Source: Telluria sp042683405 (lineage in GTDB: Bacteria; Pseudomonadota; Gammaproteobacteria; Burkholderiales; Burkholderiaceae_D). From it: DNA of 64,000 nucleotides. A program made the position numbers and the translations under genes. This document shows, in pieces, positions 51,715 to 60,922 of the stretch. The stretch lies in assembly GCF_042683405.1 (NCBI RefSeq), contig NZ_JBHUJS010000003.1, positions 558,001 through 622,000 on the forward strand, written 5' to 3'. Positions within the stretch are counted from its first letter, which is position 1. The number at the start of each line of letters is the position of its first letter. The notes under the pieces are model-generated. The model was given only the letters and a program-made list of their open reading frames with translations, was not told the DNA's origin and did no database searches.

Positions 51715-53435
51715 TGCTTCAGCTTGGCCTTGATGAAGTCGACCATGCCGGAAACCGGCACCTGGGTCGCCTCGGCGTCGCGGCGGCCCTGGTATTCCAG
51801 GTTGCCTTCCTTGAGGCCGCGGTCGCCGATCACCACGCGGTGCGGCACGCCGATCAGCTCCCAGTCGGCGAACATCGCGCCCGGGCGCAGGCCGCGGTCG
51901 TCGATGATCACGTCCACGCCGGCCGCTGCCAGCGCATCGTGCAGCTTGTCGGTTTCTTCCTTGACCGCTTCGCTGCGGTCGTAGCCCATCGGGCACAGCA
52001 CCAGCGCGAACGGCGCGATCGAGGTCGGCCAGATGATGCCCTTCTCGTCGTAGTTCTGCTCGATCGCCGCGCCCAGGATGCGGGTCACGCCGATGCCGTA
52101 GCAGCCCATTTGCAGCGGGACCGGCTTTTGCGCTTCGTCCAGGTAGGTCGCGCCCATCGCTTGCGAGTAGGCGGTACCGAGCTGGAACACGTGGCCCACT
52201 TCGATGCCGCGCTCGATCGCCAGCACGCCCTTGCCGTCCGGCGACGCGTCGCCTTCGACCACGTTGCGCAGGTCCTCCACTTGCGGCTCGGCCACGTCGC
52301 GGCCCCAGTTCACGCCGGTGTAGTGAAAGTCCTTGTCGTTCGCGCCGCAGACAAAGTCGGCCATGTTGGCGACGGTGCGGTCGGCCACGACCTTGAGCGG
52401 CAGCTTGGCGCCGACCGGGCCAAGGTAGCCCGGCAGCGTGCCGTAGGCTTCGACGATTTCCGCTTCGGTCGAGAAGCGGTGGTTGGCCAGGCCCGGCACC
52501 TTGCCGACCTTGACTTCGTTCAGCTCATGGTCGCCGCGCAGCAGCAGCAGCCAGTACTCCTTGGCGCCCTCTTCCTTTTCCACCGTCAGCGCGATCGATT
52601 TGACGGTGCGCGACAGCGGCAGGCCGAGGAACTCGGCTACCTGTTCGCACTTGGCCTTGCCCGGCGTGGAGACTTTTTCCATCTGCTGGGTGGCAGGGGC
52701 GCGCTCGGCGGCCAGCGGCATCGCCTCGGCCGCTTCCATGTTGGCGGCGAAGTCGGAGGTCGGGCAATACACCAGCGCGTCCTCGCCGGTGCTGGCGATC
52801 ACGTGGAATTCATGTGAGCCGGTGCCGCCGATCGCGCCGTTGTCGGCCGCGACCGCGCGGAACTTCAGGCCGAAGCGGTTGAAGATGCGGGTGTAGGCGT
52901 CGTACATGACCTGGTAGGACTGCTTCATGCCTTCCACGTCGCGGTCGAACGAGTACGCGTCCTTCATGGTGAATTCGCGGCCGCGCATCAGGCCGAAGCG
53001 CGGACGGCGCTCGTCGCGGAACTTGGTCTGGATGTGATAGAAGTTCAGCGGCAGCTGGCGGTACGACTTGATTTCGCTGCGCACCACGTCGGTGATCACT
53101 TCCTCCGAAGTCGGCTGGATCGCAAAGTCGCGGCCATGGCGGTCTTTGACGCGCAGCAGTTCCGGACCCATCTTGTCCCAGCGGCCCGTCTCCTGCCACA
53201 GCTCGGCCGGCTGGACCAGCGGCATCAGGAGCTCGACCGCGCCGGCCGCATTCATTTCCTCACGAATGATCGCTTCCACCTTGCGGATCACGCGCAGGCC
53301 CATCGGCATATAGGTATAGATGCCGGAACCCAGGCGCTTGATCATGCCCGCACGCATCATCAGCTGATGGCTGACGATCTCGGCGTCCGATGGCGCTTCT
53401 TTGAGTGTGGAAATAAAAAATCGGGAGGCACGCAT
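51711..53435 (-). CDS. proS: Prolyl-tRNA synthetase
   Basis: This 574-residue class II synthetase of the bacterial type has the editing (YbaK-like) insertion. It begins MRASRFFISTLKEAPSDAEI, with motif 2 in FRDERRPRFGLMRGREFTMK and motif 3 near GIGVTRILGAAIEQN, and ends with the anticodon domain. Length fits E. coli ProS (572). It is the first gene of a four-gene minus-strand run (proS, transglycosylase, two phosphatases). Confidence 0.97.
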   Translation of the reverse strand: MRASRFFISTLKEAPSDAEIVSHQLMMRAGMIKRLGSGIYTYMPMGLRVIRKVEAIIREEMNAAGAVELLMPLVQPAELWQETGRWDKMGPELLRVKDRHGRDFAIQPTSEEVITDVVRSEIKSYRQLPLNFYHIQTKFRDERRPRFGLMRGREFTMKDAYSFDRDVEGMKQSYQVMYDAYTRIFNRFGLKFRAVAADNGAIGGTGSHEFHVIASTGEDALVYCPTSDFAANMEAAEAMPLAAERAPATQQMEKVSTPGKAKCEQVAEFLGLPLSRTVKSIALTVEKEEGAKEYWLLLLRGDHELNEVKVGKVPGLANHRFSTEAEIVEAYGTLPGYLGPVGAKLPLKVVADRTVANMADFVCGANDKDFHYTGVNWGRDVAEPQVEDLRNVVEGDASPDGKGVLAIERGIEVGHVFQLGTAYSQAMGATYLDEAQKPVPLQMGCYGIGVTRILGAAIEQNYDEKGIIWPTSIAPFALVLCPMGYDRSEAVKEETDKLHDALAAAGVDVIIDDRGLRPGAMFADWELIGVPHRVVIGDRGLKEGNLEYQGRRDAEATQVPVSGMVDFIKAKLKQ

Positions 53436-53642
53436 ATAGATGAATTCTTTTTAAAAAGAGAGGGTTATAATCGACCTTAATTTTAAAGGATTAGCTGGCT
53501 GGTGCGTCCAATCTTTATAGAAATGGGTCTGTTTGTGGTCGAACACGCAAGTTTCGCGCGACAGGCGCGGCCTTGGACCACGCGTATCAAATAAAAATGT
53601 AAAGACAGGATCGCTTGCCGGCAGAAAGTATCGAGGTGGACC

Positions 53643-54308
53643 ATGCTCGATCGTGAAGGGTTTCGGCCCAACGTCGGCATTATCCTGCTGAACGCTCACA
53701 ATGAGGTTTGGTGGGGCAAGCGGGTGCGCGAGCACTCGTGGCAGTTCCCGCAAGGCGGGATCAAGTACGGCGAAACGCCGGAACAGGCGATGTACCGCGA
53801 GCTCGAGGAAGAAATCGGCCTGCGCCAGGAGCACGTCAAGATCGTGGGCCGCACCCGCGACTGGCTGCGCTACGAGGTGCCGGACCACTTCATCAAGCGC
53901 GAAATCCGCGGCCACTACCGTGGGCAGAAACAGATCTGGTTCCTGCTCCGCATGGTCACGCGCGATTCCAGCGTCAACCTGCGCCTGACCGACCATCCGG
54001 AGTTCGACGCCTGGCGCTGGCACAACTACTGGGTGCCGCTCGACACCGTGATCGAATTCAAGCGGGACGTGTACCAGCGCGCCCTGCAGGAGCTGTCGCG
54101 CTTCCTGACCTGGCCGCCGCATGGCGAACGCCGCCACAACGCCCGCTACCTGCGCAGCCCGCGCGGGGCGGAGGGCGCCAGCGGCAAGGCGCCTGCGCAG
54201 TCCCGTCCGGCCATGGCCGGGCGCGCACCTGCGCCGGCCGCGGTCGCGCAAGTCGCGATTGCCGGGGTGGCGGAGACGCAACTCATCCTGTCGCCGGAAA
54301 AGGACTAG
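53643..54308 (+). CDS. rppH: RNA pyrophosphohydrolase RppH
   Basis: This 221-residue Nudix enzyme starts mRNA decay by removing pyrophosphate from 5' ends. The Nudix box runs from Gly38 to Leu60 (…KYGETPEQAMYRELEEEIG), and WQFPQGG precedes it. The core of about 165 residues matches E. coli RppH. The last 55 residues are an Ala/Pro-rich tail of unknown role. Divergent from proS across 207 bases, in which a TATAAT stands at 53466. Confidence 0.95.
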   Translation: MLDREGFRPNVGIILLNAHNEVWWGKRVREHSWQFPQGGIKYGETPEQAMYRELEEEIGLRQEHVKIVGRTRDWLRYEVPDHFIKREIRGHYRGQKQIWFLLRMVTRDSSVNLRLTDHPEFDAWRWHNYWVPLDTVIEFKRDVYQRALQELSRFLTWPPHGERRHNARYLRSPRGAEGASGKAPAQSRPAMAGRAPAPAAVAQVAIAGVAETQLILSPEKD

Positions 54309-54314
54309 CCCGCG

Positions 54315-54737
54315 TTGTTTACACCATCATCGGACGACGTCCGGCGCTTTTTCTGCGAAAGCTACCGCAAGCTGCGCGCGGGGGAAGTGCTCACGCCCAT
54401 GGAAGCCATGGCGGCGGACTGGATCTCGCATCATCCCGAGTACGAGGACGTGCTGAAGGACGTCGAGCACGCGCTCACGCGCGACTATTCGGTCGAGGGC
54501 GGGCAGGCGAATCCCTTCCTGCACCTGTCGATGCACCTGTCGATCGAGGAGCAGGTGTCGATCGACCAGCCGCGCGGCGTGCGCGACGCGGCGGCGGCGC
54601 TGGCGCAGCGCTACGGGCAGCACGAGGCGCATCACCGCATCATGGAGTGCCTGGGCGAGATGATCTGGGCCTCGCAGCGCAGCGGGATGCCGCCGGACGG
54701 CGCCGCCTACGTCGAGTGCCTGCGCCGCCAGGTCTGA
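54315..54737 (+). CDS. DUF1841 family protein
   Basis: This 140-residue protein matches DUF1841: FTPSSDDVRRFFCESYRKLR, then MEAMAADWISHHPEYEDVL and NPFLHLSMHLSIEEQVSID, ending HHRIMECLGEMIWASQ. The His-rich central segment could bind metal, but function is unknown. The start is a TTG six bases after the rppH stop; the next in-frame ATG would remove conserved residues. It is probably co-transcribed with rppH. Confidence 0.88.
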   Translation: MFTPSSDDVRRFFCESYRKLRAGEVLTPMEAMAADWISHHPEYEDVLKDVEHALTRDYSVEGGQANPFLHLSMHLSIEEQVSIDQPRGVRDAAAALAQRYGQHEAHHRIMECLGEMIWASQRSGMPPDGAAYVECLRRQV

Positions 54738-54762
54738 CGCTCCATCGTCCCCGGGGCGGAAC

Positions 54763-54793
54763 AAAAAAAAGCCACGCGACGCGTGGCTTTTCT
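54763..54793. terminator. Bidirectional terminator between DUF1841 and cytochrome c genes
   Basis: A stem AAAAGCCACGC / GCGTGGCTTTT around GAC has A and T runs on the two sides, so it can end transcripts from both convergent genes. Confidence 0.9.
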
Positions 54794-54809
54794 TTTGCGG
54801 CGAAGCGGC

Positions 54810-55148
54810 TTAGCGCTTCTGCGACACCGACGCCGGCAGGCTTGCCAGGTACGCTGCGATGTCCTTCATGTCCTTGCCCGACAGCGGCGCCACCTGGCCC
54901 GACATGATCGGGTTGACGCGGCCGTTGACGCTGTCGCCACGCTTGTAGGCAGCCAGCGCGGTCGCCAGGTAGTCGGCGTGCTGGCCGGCCAGCTTTGGAT
55001 AGCTCGGGTCGATCGGCTTGGCGTAGTCGGCGCCGTGGCACGCTGCGCAGTTGTACTTCTTGGCCAGCGCTTCGCCTGCGGCGATGTCGGCGGCAAACGC
55101 GTTGATCGATACGAGGCCGCAGACCAGGGCAATCGTCAGTTTTTTCAT
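54810..55148 (-). CDS. Periplasmic class I cytochrome c
   Basis: This 112-residue protein has a cleavable signal peptide (about 1-20) and one haem site, CAACH (about 34-38), with a distal Met in PIMSGQ. It belongs to the c4/c5-like small cytochromes that move electrons to a terminal oxidase. The second cytochrome gene lies 12 bases upstream on the same strand, so the two form an operon and may together resemble a split c4. Confidence 0.9.
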   Translation of the reverse strand: MKKLTIALVCGLVSINAFAADIAAGEALAKKYNCAACHGADYAKPIDPSYPKLAGQHADYLATALAAYKRGDSVNGRVNPIMSGQVAPLSGKDMKDIAAYLASLPASVSQKR

Positions 55149-55160
55149 GTTCGGTCGTCC

Positions 55161-55493
55161 TTATTTCTTCGCTTGGGTCGGCTGGGCGTAGTACGCTGCC
55201 AGGTCGGCGATGTCCTGGTCGGACAGCGTGATCGCGATGCCGCGCATCGAGGCGTTCTTGCGCTCGCCCTTCTTGTAGGCGTGCAGCGCCGCTTCGATGT
55301 ACTTGGCGTTCTGGCCGCCCAGTTTTGGCACGCGGTACACTTGCGGATAGCCCATCTTGTAGTCAGGCAGGCCGTGGCAGCCGATGCACATTTCGAGCTT
55401 GCCCTTGGCATTCGATGCGTTTCCGACGATTTCCGCGGCTGCGGCAACATTGGCCATGCCTGCGAGCACGAGGAGTGCGAAGATTTTTTTCAT
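55161..55493 (-). CDS. Periplasmic class I cytochrome c
   Basis: This 110-residue protein has a signal peptide (about 1-20, ending VAAAAE), a haem site CIGCH (about 36-40) and a methionine in NASMRGIAI as possible axial ligand. It ends in a basic tail. It is co-oriented with and closely linked to the cytochrome at 54810 and is likely the first gene of the pair. Confidence 0.9.
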   Translation of the reverse strand: MKKIFALLVLAGMANVAAAAEIVGNASNAKGKLEMCIGCHGLPDYKMGYPQVYRVPKLGGQNAKYIEAALHAYKKGERKNASMRGIAITLSDQDIADLAAYYAQPTQAKK

Positions 55494-55662
55494 GGTGGGG
55501 ATGATCTGATTTGGTATCGTTTGCTGCCCGTGAAAAACTTGACCTAAGCCAAATTCTTTCCTACAAACTCAGATTCTAACCCAATCGGCAACCCGAGTCC
55601 ACCGCGCACCAGCCCCGTGCGATTGGCATATACTCGATTGGTTCGTATGTTAAATTTTATTG

Positions 55663-56523
55663 ATGACCATGCAAGCTTCCCAACGATTCGAAGGTTCGAG
55701 CGGCTACGTCGCGACCGATGACCTGAAACTGGCGGTCAACGCCGCCCTCGCGCTGCAGCGCCCCCTGCTCATCAAGGGCGAGCCGGGCACCGGCAAGACC
55801 ATGCTGGCCGAGGAAGTGGCGGCGGCGCTGGACATGCCGCTGATGCAGTGGCATATCAAGTCGACCACCAAGGCACAGCAAGGCCTGTACGAATACGACG
55901 CCGTCTCGCGCCTGCGCGACTCGCAGCTGGGCGACGAGCGGGTGCGCGACATCCACAACTACATCATCAAGGGCGTGCTGTGGCAGGCCTTCACCGCGCC
56001 CGAACCGGTGGTGCTGCTGATCGACGAGATCGACAAGGCCGACATCGAATTCCCGAACGACCTGCTGCGCGAACTGGACCGCATGGAGTTCTACGTCTAC
56101 GAGACGCGCGAGATGGTGGTGGCGCGGCACCGCCCGCTGGTCATCATCACCTCCAACAACGAAAAGGAGCTGCCGGACGCCTTCCTGCGCCGCTGCTTCT
56201 TCCACTATATTAAGTTCCCCGACCGCGACACGATGGAAGCCATCGTCAAGGTCCACTACCCGACGCTCAAGCAGGACCTGCTGGCCGCTGCGCTGCAAAG
56301 CTTCTACGAAGTGCGCGACGTGCCGGGCCTGAAGAAAAAGCCGTCCACCAGCGAGTTCCTCGACTGGCTCAAGCTGCTCATGGCCGAGGACATCCCGCCC
56401 GAGGCGCTGCGCTCGAAGGACCAGAAGGCGGTGGTGCCGCCCCTGCACGGCGCGCTGCTCAAGAACGAGCAGGACGTGCACCTGTTCGAACGCCTGGTGT
56501 TCATGTCGAGGACCAACCGCTGA
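55663..56523 (+). CDS. MoxR-family AAA+ ATPase
   Basis: This 286-residue AAA+ protein has a Walker A GEPGTGKTMLAEEVA (about 36-50), Walker B VVLLIDEIDKAD, and sensor 1 LVIITSNNEKELPDAF. MoxR proteins act with VWA partners as chaperones that insert metals or mature complexes. Such a partner is encoded two genes downstream (57126-58295). The ATG at 55663 is preferred; a second ATG follows two codons later. It overlaps the acetyltransferase start (TGATG). Confidence 0.9.
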   Translation: MTMQASQRFEGSSGYVATDDLKLAVNAALALQRPLLIKGEPGTGKTMLAEEVAAALDMPLMQWHIKSTTKAQQGLYEYDAVSRLRDSQLGDERVRDIHNYIIKGVLWQAFTAPEPVVLLIDEIDKADIEFPNDLLRELDRMEFYVYETREMVVARHRPLVIITSNNEKELPDAFLRRCFFHYIKFPDRDTMEAIVKVHYPTLKQDLLAAALQSFYEVRDVPGLKKKPSTSEFLDWLKLLMAEDIPPEALRSKDQKAVVPPLHGALLKNEQDVHLFERLVFMSRTNR

Positions 56524-57122
56524 TGATCAAGGTCGAACCGGTTGCGCTGGAGTTCAACGGCGTGCGCCTGGAGCCGCTGTCGCTGGCGCACGCCGACGGC
56601 CTGCGCGCCGCCGCCAGCGACGGCGAACTGTGGAACATCCGCGTGACCAGCGTGCCGGAACCCCACAACGTGGCCGCCTACATCGGCGACGCGCTCGACA
56701 TGCCGAACCGGCTCGCGTTCGCGGTGATCGACCTGGCCAGCGGGCGCGTGATCGGCAGCACCAGCTACCACGACATCCTGCCGCAGGTGGACCGCGTCGA
56801 GATCGGCTGGACCTGGTACGGCAAGAGCTGGCAGCGCTCGCACGTGAACACCAGCTGCAAGCTGGCACTCCTGTCGCATGCCTTCGATACGCTCGGCTGC
56901 GCGGTGGTCGGCCTGCGCACCGATAACTTCAACCACGCCTCGCAGGCTGCCATCGAACGGCTCGGTGCGAAGAAGGATGGCGTGATCCGCCACCACCACC
57001 TGCGCCGCGACGGCACCGTGCGCGACACCGTCATGTACAGCATCGTGCGCGGCGAGTGGCCGGAGATCAAATCGCACCTGCACTACAAATTGCAGCAGTA
57101 CGCCGGACCGGCGGACAGGTAA
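56523..57122 (+). CDS. GNAT acetyltransferase (RimJ/RimL type)
   Basis: This 199-residue protein has the pattern of amino-group acetyltransferases: RLEPLSLAHADGLRAA, then GRVIGSTSYHDI, VEIGWTWYGKSWQRSHVNTSCKLALL and LRTDNFNHASQAAIERLGA. The acetyl-CoA site is in the WQRSHVNT region. It is placed between the MoxR ATPase and its VWA partner, with a one-base overlap upstream and a 3-base gap downstream. The substrate is not known. Confidence 0.85.
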   Translation: MIKVEPVALEFNGVRLEPLSLAHADGLRAAASDGELWNIRVTSVPEPHNVAAYIGDALDMPNRLAFAVIDLASGRVIGSTSYHDILPQVDRVEIGWTWYGKSWQRSHVNTSCKLALLSHAFDTLGCAVVGLRTDNFNHASQAAIERLGAKKDGVIRHHHLRRDGTVRDTVMYSIVRGEWPEIKSHLHYKLQQYAGPADR

Positions 57123-57125
57123 GCC

Positions 57126-58295
57126 ATGCTGGTCGATTTCTTCTTCACCCTCAAGAACGCCAAGGTCCCGGTCACGATCAAGGAATTCCTGACCCTGCTC
57201 GAAGCGATGGAGCGCGGCGTGGGCGGGGAGTCGCTGGACGACTTCTACTACCTCGCGCGCCTGGCGCTGGTGAAGGACGAGGCCCACTTCGACAAGTTCG
57301 ACCGCGCCTTCGCGCACTACTTCAAGGGCATCAACGCGGCGTTCGAGCCGAATGCCGGCGTGCCGCTCGACTGGCTGATCCAGCGCATGAAGCGCGAACT
57401 CACCCCGGAGCAGGCCGCGGCCCTCGAGAAGTTCGGCTACGACAAGCTGATGGATCGCCTGAACCAGCTGCTGCAGGAACAGAAGGGCCGCCACGAAGGC
57501 GGCGGCAAGTGGATCGGCACGGGCGGCACCTCCCCGTTCGGCAATGGGGGCACCAACCCGGAAGGCATCCGCATCGGCGGCAAGGGCGGCAACCGCACCG
57601 CGGTCAAGGTCTGGGACCAGCGCTCCTTCCGCGACTACGACGACGAGCGCGAACTGGGCACCCGCAACATCAAGGTCGCGCTGCGCCGCCTGCGCAAGTT
57701 CGCGCGCCAGGGCGCGGAAGAGGAGCTCGCGCTCGATGCGACCATCCGCGCCACCGCCAGCAATGCCGGCTACCTCGACATCAAGATGCAGCCCGAGCGC
57801 AAGAACCGCATCAAGGTGCTGATGCTGCTCGACGTGGGCGGCACCATGGACGACCACATCGACCGCACCGAAGAACTGTTCTCGGCCGCGAAGAGCGAGT
57901 TCAAGAACATGGAGTTCTACTACTTCCACAACTGCGTCTACGACTATCTCTGGAAAAGCAACCGTCGCCGCACCGCCGAGCGCTTCGCGACCTGGGACGT
58001 GCTGCGTAAGTACCCGCCCGACACGCGCCTGATCTTCGTGGGCGACGCGACCATGAGCCCGTATGAAGTGCTTCAAGCCGGCGGCTCTGTCGAATACAAT
58101 AACGATGAAGCAGGCGCCGACTGGCTGGCCCGCTTCGTCAATACGTTCCCGCACTTTGCATGGCTCAATCCGGAGCCTGAAGGTGTCTGGCAATACCGCC
58201 AATCGATCTCGGTCATCCGCCAGATCATGAATCACCGCATGTTCCCGCTCACCCTGGACGGGCTGGAACGGGCGATGCGCCTGCTGGCGAAATAA
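57126..58295 (+). CDS. VWA domain protein (CoxE-like)
   Basis: This 389-residue protein resembles the CoxE/VWA partners of MoxR ATPases. The N-terminal 200 residues are helical and charged and contain a Gly-rich segment (HEGGGKWIGTGGTSPFGNGG). The VWA domain (about 225-389) has a MIDAS-like site, VLMLLDVGGTMDDHID, with DxGGT instead of the usual DxSxS, so it may bind metal weakly. It ends YRQSISVIRQIMNHRMFPLT. It is likely to form a complex with the MoxR ATPase. Confidence 0.88.
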   Translation: MLVDFFFTLKNAKVPVTIKEFLTLLEAMERGVGGESLDDFYYLARLALVKDEAHFDKFDRAFAHYFKGINAAFEPNAGVPLDWLIQRMKRELTPEQAAALEKFGYDKLMDRLNQLLQEQKGRHEGGGKWIGTGGTSPFGNGGTNPEGIRIGGKGGNRTAVKVWDQRSFRDYDDERELGTRNIKVALRRLRKFARQGAEEELALDATIRATASNAGYLDIKMQPERKNRIKVLMLLDVGGTMDDHIDRTEELFSAAKSEFKNMEFYYFHNCVYDYLWKSNRRRTAERFATWDVLRKYPPDTRLIFVGDATMSPYEVLQAGGSVEYNNDEAGADWLARFVNTFPHFAWLNPEPEGVWQYRQSISVIRQIMNHRMFPLTLDGLERAMRLLAK

Positions 58296-58440
58296 GGCGT
58301 ATCAACGGTTCCAATCGTGCGGCATTGCGCGCCACGGGCTTGCTATGCTCGCGCCGCCTCGTCGTCCCTGCCCAGGCAGGAAAAACCGGTCTGCAGGCCA
58401 TCCGGCCCGCGCGGGCCGGCACATAAAAAGAAAGGACCTC

Positions 58441-59631
58441 ATGCCAGATCTCCTGACATTGCTGACCAACCTCTCGTGGCCGATTGCGATCGCGATCGCG
58501 TGGCTCGCCGGCGAATTCGGCCAGCGCTGGACCGGCCTGCCGCGCATCAGCTTCTACGGCATCGTCGGCTTCACCATGGCCAGCACCCAGCTTGGCGCCC
58601 TTCCCGAAACCGGCCCCGGCCCCGTGCTCGCGCTGGCCGACGTGGCCTTCGGCCTGATCCTGTTCGAACTGGGCTACCGCATCAACCTGCGCTGGTTCCT
58701 CTCCAATCCATGGCTGCTGGTCTCGGGCCTGACCGAAGCGCTGCTCACCTTTGCTGCGGTGTTCATCACCGCGCGCTGGTTCGGCACCAGCGACATGACG
58801 TCGCTGATGCTCGCCTCGCTGGCGATGTCCACCTCCCCCGCCACCGTGGTCCGGATCGTCAACGAGCAGCGCAGCTCGGGCCAGGTGACCGAGCGCGTAA
58901 TGCACCTGGCGGCGCTCAACTGCGTGCTGTCCGTATTCGCCTTCAACGTCATCATCGGGTTCTGGATTTTCCACAGCGCGAACAACCTCCAGGACGCCAC
59001 CCTGTCCACCCTGGTGCGGCTGGCCATCTCCATCATGCTGGGCGGCGTGTTCGGCGTGTTCGTCCCGGCCCTGCTGCGCCACCTGGGCAGCATGGCCAAG
59101 GACGCCACCGTCGCCTTTGCGATCTCGGTGGTGCTGCTGGTGGCGATCACGTATTCGCTGCAACTGTCGTCCGTCATCGCCACGCTCGGCTTCGGCCTGA
59201 TGGCGCGCCACCGCCGCGTCGCGTTCTCGCAGGCGCAGCGCAACTTCGGCGTGCTGGGCGAGGTGCTGACCGTGCTGCTGTTCGTGTACGCGGCGGCGAC
59301 GCTGGACTTCAACAAGGTCATGGCCGGCGGCGCGCTCGCGCTGTCGGTGGTGGCCGTCAGCCTGCTGACCAAGACGGCCGGCGTGGCCGTCTTCGCCAAG
59401 CTGTCCGGCATCTCCTGGCGCAAGGGCGCGCTGACCGGCTTCGCGCTGGCGCCCGTGTCCGTGTTCGTCGTGCTGCTGCTCGAGCATGCGCGCACCCGCG
59501 GGGTCGACGTCATCGAGGAACTGCGCGCGATGGCCGCCGTCACCATGCTGCTCGAAGTGTTCGGGCCGATCATCATCCAGCGCGCGCTGATCTGGGCGCG
59601 CGAATCGCAGGGGACCAAGAATGCCTCTTGA
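58441..59631 (+). CDS. Cation/proton antiporter (CPA2-type) membrane protein
   Basis: This 396-residue polytopic inner-membrane protein with about 12 helices starts MPDLLTLLTNLSWPIAIAIA. It has the CPA2-type pattern in ADVAFGLILFELGYRIN and SLMLASLAMSTSPATVVRIVNEQRSSGQV in part, as in the sodium/potassium-proton antiporters. It lacks a C-terminal TrkA domain. AAAGGA lies before the ATG. Its end overlaps the YbdK gene by 11 bases, so translation may be coupled. Confidence 0.85.
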   Translation: MPDLLTLLTNLSWPIAIAIAWLAGEFGQRWTGLPRISFYGIVGFTMASTQLGALPETGPGPVLALADVAFGLILFELGYRINLRWFLSNPWLLVSGLTEALLTFAAVFITARWFGTSDMTSLMLASLAMSTSPATVVRIVNEQRSSGQVTERVMHLAALNCVLSVFAFNVIIGFWIFHSANNLQDATLSTLVRLAISIMLGGVFGVFVPALLRHLGSMAKDATVAFAISVVLLVAITYSLQLSSVIATLGFGLMARHRRVAFSQAQRNFGVLGEVLTVLLFVYAAATLDFNKVMAGGALALSVVAVSLLTKTAGVAVFAKLSGISWRKGALTGFALAPVSVFVVLLLEHARTRGVDVIEELRAMAAVTMLLEVFGPIIIQRALIWARESQGTKNAS

Positions 59632-60784
59632 ACCATTTGCCAAGTCGGAGGCGCTGACCTTCGGCGTCGAACTCGAACTCCAGCTGGTCAGCCTGTCGGA
59701 CATGGACCTGATGGAGGCCAGCCCGGACCTGCTGCACCTGCTGGCGCGCAAGCCCTTCCCCGGCAACGTCACGCCGGAGATGACCGAGGCCATGATCGAG
59801 ATTAACTCGAGCGTGCACTCGCAGTACGAGCCGCTGCTGGCGCAGCTGCTGGAGATCCGCGATACGCTGGTCGCGGCGGCGGACACGCTCAACATCGGCA
59901 TGTGCGGCGGCGGCACCCACCCGTTCCAGCACTGGTCCGAGCGCACCATCTTCCACAAGCCGCGCTTCCGGGAACTGTCGCAGCTGTACGGCTACCTGGC
60001 CAAGCAGTTCACCGTGTTCGGCCAGCACGTGCACATCGGCTGCGCCTCCGGCGACGACGCGCTGTTCCTGCTGCATTCGCTGTCGCGCTACATTCCGCAC
60101 TTCATTGCGCTGTCGGCGTCCTCGCCGTTCGTGCAGGGGCACGACAGCCTGTTCGAATCGGCGCGCCTGAACTCCGTGTTCGCCTTCCCGATGAGCGGGC
60201 GCGCGCCGTTCGTGCTCAAGTGGGACGATTTCACCGACGTGTTCTTCTCCAAGATGGAACGCACCGGCATCATCCGGAGCATGAAGGACTTCTATTGGGA
60301 CCTGCGGCCCAAGCCGGAGTACGGCACCATCGAACTGCGCGTGTGCGACACGCCGCTGACGGTGGAGCGCGCCGCCGCGCTGGCGGCCTACCTGCAGGCG
60401 CTGTGCCGGCACCTGCTGGAGCGGCGCGAAGAGCCGCCGGTGGAAGACGACTACCTGGTCTACAACTACAACCGCTTCCAGGCCTGCCGCTTCGGCCTCG
60501 ACGGCGCGGTCACGCATCCCAAGACCTACGAGACGCGGCCGCTGCGCGACGACATCCTCGACACGCTCAAGCTGATGGAACCGCACGCCGAGGCGCTGGG
60601 CTCCAGCGAAGCGCTGCGCCACCTGCGCAAGGCCATCCACGAAGGCAGCGATGCGACCTGGCTGCGGCGCCAGTTCAACGACCAGGGCAGCGTCGAAGGC
60701 ATGGTCAATGCCGCCATCTCGCGCTTCCGCGGCGCCGACACCGAAGAGCACGGCCTCCTGCACCACCTGCGCCGCTTCCGCTAA
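59621..60784 (+). CDS. YbdK-type carboxylate-amine (glutamate-cysteine) ligase
   Basis: This 387-residue protein fits the YbdK branch of glutamate-cysteine ligase 2. It begins LTFGVELELQLVSLSDMDL and has MIEINSSVHSQYEPL, GGGTHPFQHW, TVFGQHVHIGC and LRPKPEYGTIELRVCDTPL. In other bacteria members join glutamate to an amine or cysteine. The 11-base overlap with the antiporter gene is notable. It is convergent with a gamma-glutamyl hydrolase gene, which makes a link to gamma-glutamyl amide metabolism possible but unproved. Confidence 0.9.
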   Translation: MPLEPFAKSEALTFGVELELQLVSLSDMDLMEASPDLLHLLARKPFPGNVTPEMTEAMIEINSSVHSQYEPLLAQLLEIRDTLVAAADTLNIGMCGGGTHPFQHWSERTIFHKPRFRELSQLYGYLAKQFTVFGQHVHIGCASGDDALFLLHSLSRYIPHFIALSASSPFVQGHDSLFESARLNSVFAFPMSGRAPFVLKWDDFTDVFFSKMERTGIIRSMKDFYWDLRPKPEYGTIELRVCDTPLTVERAAALAAYLQALCRHLLERREEPPVEDDYLVYNYNRFQACRFGLDGAVTHPKTYETRPLRDDILDTLKLMEPHAEALGSSEALRHLRKAIHEGSDATWLRRQFNDQGSVEGMVNAAISRFRGADTEEHGLLHHLRRFR

Positions 60785-60788
60785 AAAA

Positions 60789-60799
60789 GGGACTGTCCC
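60789..60799. repeat. GGGACTGTCCC palindrome after ybdK-like gene
   Basis: A perfect GGGACTGTCCC lies 5 bases after the ligase stop and is followed directly by the TGGCGGAATCGCC repeats, the same order as at 37869-37951. Confidence 0.65.
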
Positions 60800-60806
60800 T
60801 GCGGGA

Positions 60807-60914
60807 CTGGCGGAATCGCCTAAAACATGGCGGATTCCGCCACGCGCGCTCAAGATCAGCGGACGGCCTCCTCCCTGCCTGGCGGAATCGGCTAAAACAT
60901 GGCGGATTCCGCCA
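60807..60914. repeat. Two direct copies of the TGGCGGAATCG element
   Basis: Copies at 60807-60842 and 60879-60914 are 36 bases long, 72 bases apart, and differ at only one or two positions (TGGCGGAATCGCC versus TGGCGGAATCGGC). Each holds GGCGGAATC and GATTCCGCC arms around TAAAACATG, so each can form a hairpin. A third, related copy is at 37917-37951. Confidence 0.8.
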
Positions 60915-60922
60915 TCTGGCGG

